Assembly (NCBI GenBank): GCA_024278715.1 | Contig: JAJRSN010000205.1 | Coordinates: 1-15,086 of the forward strand | Length of the DNA: 15,086 nt | Direction: 5' to 3' | Origin: Calditrichota bacterium | Lineage (GTDB): Bacteria > Calditrichota > Calditrichia > Calditrichales > Calditrichaceae | Shown: piece by piece, positions 13,357-15,086 of the stretch | How the letters are laid out: each line of letters opens with the position of its first letter | Position numbering within the stretch: position 1 is the first letter of the stretch | Translations under genes and position numbers: made by a program | Notes under the pieces: model-generated | What the model was told of the DNA's origin: nothing | The model's input: only the letters and a program-made list of their open reading frames with translations | Database searches by the model: none

Positions 13357-14821
13357 CAATCATTCCCCATTCTTTCAAATGGTAGTGTAACCAGCGTCGG
13401 GAAACGCCTAAAATTTCGGCGGCTTTTGTTCGGTTCCCCCCCGTCATTTTAATGGTTTCCAGAACCGCGTATCGCGTGATCTCTTTTAATGTCTTGCCGA
13501 TAGGAATTTTGTTTTCGGCTTTTCGAAAATTAAACAGATCGACGTCTATTTCCGGTTTGCGCGTCAGAATCACCGCGCGCTCAATCGCGTTTTCCAGCTC
13601 GCGAACATTGCCGGGCCATTCGTATTCCTGCAAGTACCGGAACGCTTCTTTGGTGAATCCCGTAATATTCTTCTTGTTTTTAAGAGCATAATGTTTCAGG
13701 AAATGCTCCGCCAAAAGGGGAATATCGCTTTTTCTGTGACGGAGCGGCGGCATCTTAATGTTGATGACGTTCAGCCGGTAATACAAGTCTTCTCTAAAAT
13801 TTCCTTTGCGCACTTCTTCCCACAAATCTTTATTGGTTGCCGCAATAATGCGCACGTCCGCCGTTCTGATTTGGTTTTCGCCTACCCGCTTAAATTCGCC
13901 TTCCTGCAGCACTCTTAAAAGCCTGGTTTGAATGGTAGGGCTGACATCGGCAATTTCGTCCAAAAACAGGGTGCCGCCGTCGGCTTCTTCGAATAAACCG
14001 CGCTTGTTTTCCGTTGCTCCCGTAAATGAACCTTTTTTATGTCCGAACAATTCGCTTTCCAGTAGGTTTTCCGACAAACTGCCGCAAAAGATAGGTATAA
14101 AGGCTTTGTCTTTTCGCGTTGAATGGTAATGCAGGGCTCGCGCTACCAGCTCTTTTCCTGTGCCGCTTTCTCCTTCGATCATAACCGAGGCTGAGGCATC
14201 CGCCACATCGCGAATCATTTCCAGAATTTTCAGCATCGGCTCGCTTTTACCGATAATTTCAGGGAAAGACTGAGAGAGGGAAATCTGTCTTTTCAGTTTT
14301 TGATTTTCCAGTTGCAAACGCTCAAACATGCGGGCGTTGTTAAGAGCGATGGTAGCCTGAGTGGCAAAGGCTTTCAGAAATTCAAGGCTTTCCTGATCGA
14401 ATTGACGAACCGAAGCCCGACTATCCATGTAAATGGCTGCCATAATGCGACCGTTAAAAATCAACGGAGTGCAAATGACGGATTTGATCTGCTGCATGAT
14501 GATGCTCTCCGAACCGGCAAAACGCTCGTCCGCCTGCGCGTCGATACTTAAGATCGCTTCTCCGGTCTCCAGCACCCGATTCACCACGCTGGACGAGTAA
14601 CCGCGAATGGAATCGATGGTCTCCCTGGTAATATTGCGTGCCGTAACAACCGTAAACTGATTATCGTCATCTGCGCTTTTCAGCAAAATAAAACCACGTT
14701 CCGCAGAAAGAGCTTCCATGGCTGCGTCCATGATACGATCCAGTAACATGTTAATATCGTGAATCGAATTCATCTGTTCGCTAATGCGTAAAAGCGTTTG
14801 ATAGGGATTTTTTACGCTCAT
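13346..14821 (-). CDS. Sigma54-dependent transcriptional activator (GAF-AAA+-Fis)
   Basis: A 491-residue enhancer-binding protein when started at the ATG at 14821 (AGAGGT 5-7 bases upstream). A longer frame to 15061 would overlap the coding tail of the preceding gene and adds no domain. An N-terminal GAF domain lies at about 15-165, followed by a short coiled coil (165-180). The AAA+ domain is about 188-420. It has Walker A GESGTGKE (217-224), the sigma54-contact loop as GSFTGA (264-269, a tolerated variant of GAFTGA), Walker B LFLDEI (285-290) and the FREDLYYRLNV arginine region (342-352). A Fis-type helix-turn-helix is at about 449-486 (NRTKAAEILGVSRRWLHYHL). There is no receiver domain, so control is probably by a GAF ligand or by the kinase encoded immediately downstream and overlapping it. 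It should activate -24/-12 promoters such as that at 6259-6274. Confidence 0.93.
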   Translation of the reverse strand: MSVKNPYQTLLRISEQMNSIHDINMLLDRIMDAAMEALSAERGFILLKSADDDNQFTVVTARNITRETIDSIRGYSSSVVNRVLETGEAILSIDAQADERFAGSESIIMQQIKSVICTPLIFNGRIMAAIYMDSRASVRQFDQESLEFLKAFATQATIALNNARMFERLQLENQKLKRQISLSQSFPEIIGKSEPMLKILEMIRDVADASASVMIEGESGTGKELVARALHYHSTRKDKAFIPIFCGSLSENLLESELFGHKKGSFTGATENKRGLFEEADGGTLFLDEIADVSPTIQTRLLRVLQEGEFKRVGENQIRTADVRIIAATNKDLWEEVRKGNFREDLYYRLNVINIKMPPLRHRKSDIPLLAEHFLKHYALKNKKNITGFTKEAFRYLQEYEWPGNVRELENAIERAVILTRKPEIDVDLFNFRKAENKIPIGKTLKEITRYAVLETIKMTGGNRTKAAEILGVSRRWLHYHLKEWGMIDGA

Positions 14822-14855
14822 GCCTACCTCTCGTTTTTTCTGTTTTCCCTGAAGT

Positions 14856-15086
14856 TTAAGGAATTTTAAAGGCTCCTTCTTTTGATCCGCTGGTATTACC
14901 GAACTCATCAACAATATAAATTCTCCAGAAATATTCGCCCGCCTGCAGCCTGGTTTCGTAAAAGAAAGATGTGGAAGAAGGGGGAATACCGGTGATCTCG
15001 TCAATCTGGGTAAATACCCCCAAATTGATTTGAAAAAGCTTGATTTTGTAAGTGAAGTCATAATTCAGATTTACCTTTTGCCATTG
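14856..15086 (-). CDS. C-terminal part of a fibronectin/Ig-like protein (truncated by window edge)
   Basis: A minus-strand frame enters from the right edge and stays open for 76 codons to TAA at 14856-14858. The sequence is beta-rich. It has the FN3-like pattern GEYFWRIYIVDEFGNTSGS near the end, where an aromatic strand is followed by a D-x-x-G-N turn, and then closes with FKIP. The gap to the activator ATG is 34 bases, so it is probably co-transcribed. The visible part shows no sorting domain. The full length, localisation and start lie outside the window. FN3-like modules are usually extracytoplasmic, which would suit a sensory partner for the kinase, but this is inference. Confidence 0.75.
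   Translation of the reverse strand, partial: QWQKVNLNYDFTYKIKLFQINLGVFTQIDEITGIPPSSTSFFYETRLQAGEYFWRIYIVDEFGNTSGSKEGAFKIP

Noticed and set aside
13357..13359. TTG start of the kinase, one codon ahead of the ATG
   Set aside because: The ATG at 13356 is adjacent, has a suitably spaced GGGGA, and matches the usual MELxGYKI-type kinase beginning.
14822..15061. 80-codon N-terminal extension of the sigma54 activator frame
   Set aside because: It overlaps out of frame with the open coding tail of an FN3-like protein (14856-15086), adds no domain, and a good ribosome site precedes the ATG at 14821.

Overview
The window looks like chromosome of a Calditrichota-type bacterium (Caldithrix-like), or a near relative in the Ignavibacteria/Bacteroidota sphere. 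Two proteins end in the FlgD-like/type IX-type sorting domain (YPNPFNPS... VYNMLGQKV... ASGMYIYRLE) that is very common in those groups. Envelope proteins of the DUF5666, DUF5683-like, Kelch and PEGA kinds sit together here. Base composition is moderate, and Shine-Dalgarno sites and a sigma70-type promoter are canonical. The phylum call is inference from protein style. I see no rRNA, tRNA, CRISPR array or transposase.

Region 1 (about 1-5950, minus strand) is a self-contained efflux operon. It runs TetR/AcrR regulator, TolC-type outer membrane protein, HlyD/YbhG-type periplasmic adaptor, then two paralogous ABC-2 permeases, with gaps of 12-19 bases and one 4-base ATGA overlap. It starts at a near-perfect TTGACA-17-TATATT promoter with two palindromes at and just after the start point, and ends at a strong hairpin terminator. 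No ATPase gene is present in this operon.

Region 2 (5950-8970, plus strand) begins with about 375 bases of non-coding DNA containing purine-rich degenerate repeats and an imperfect inverted repeat. A textbook sigma54 promoter (TGGCAT-N5-TTGCT) follows. It drives a 788-residue secreted protein made of seven tandem DUF5666 modules plus a C-terminal sorting domain, closed by a clear terminator.

Region 3 (8974-9657, plus strand) is a stand-alone HD-GYP c-di-GMP phosphodiesterase. Its stop codon overlaps the stop codon of the convergent gene.

Region 4 (9654-15086, minus strand) reads as one operon from the right edge. It holds the tail of a fibronectin-like protein, a GAF-AAA-Fis sigma54 activator, a membrane Ser/Thr kinase with two extracytoplasmic PEGA domains, a secreted six-blade Kelch protein with a sorting domain, and a DUF5683-like/TPR envelope protein. 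The activator and kinase genes overlap by 11 bases, as do the Kelch and DUF5683-like genes. The most interesting hypothesis is that this block is an envelope-sensing module. In it a kinase and a sigma54 activator would together control secreted surface proteins, possibly including the sigma54-driven DUF5666 protein in region 2. That link is not proven by the sequence.
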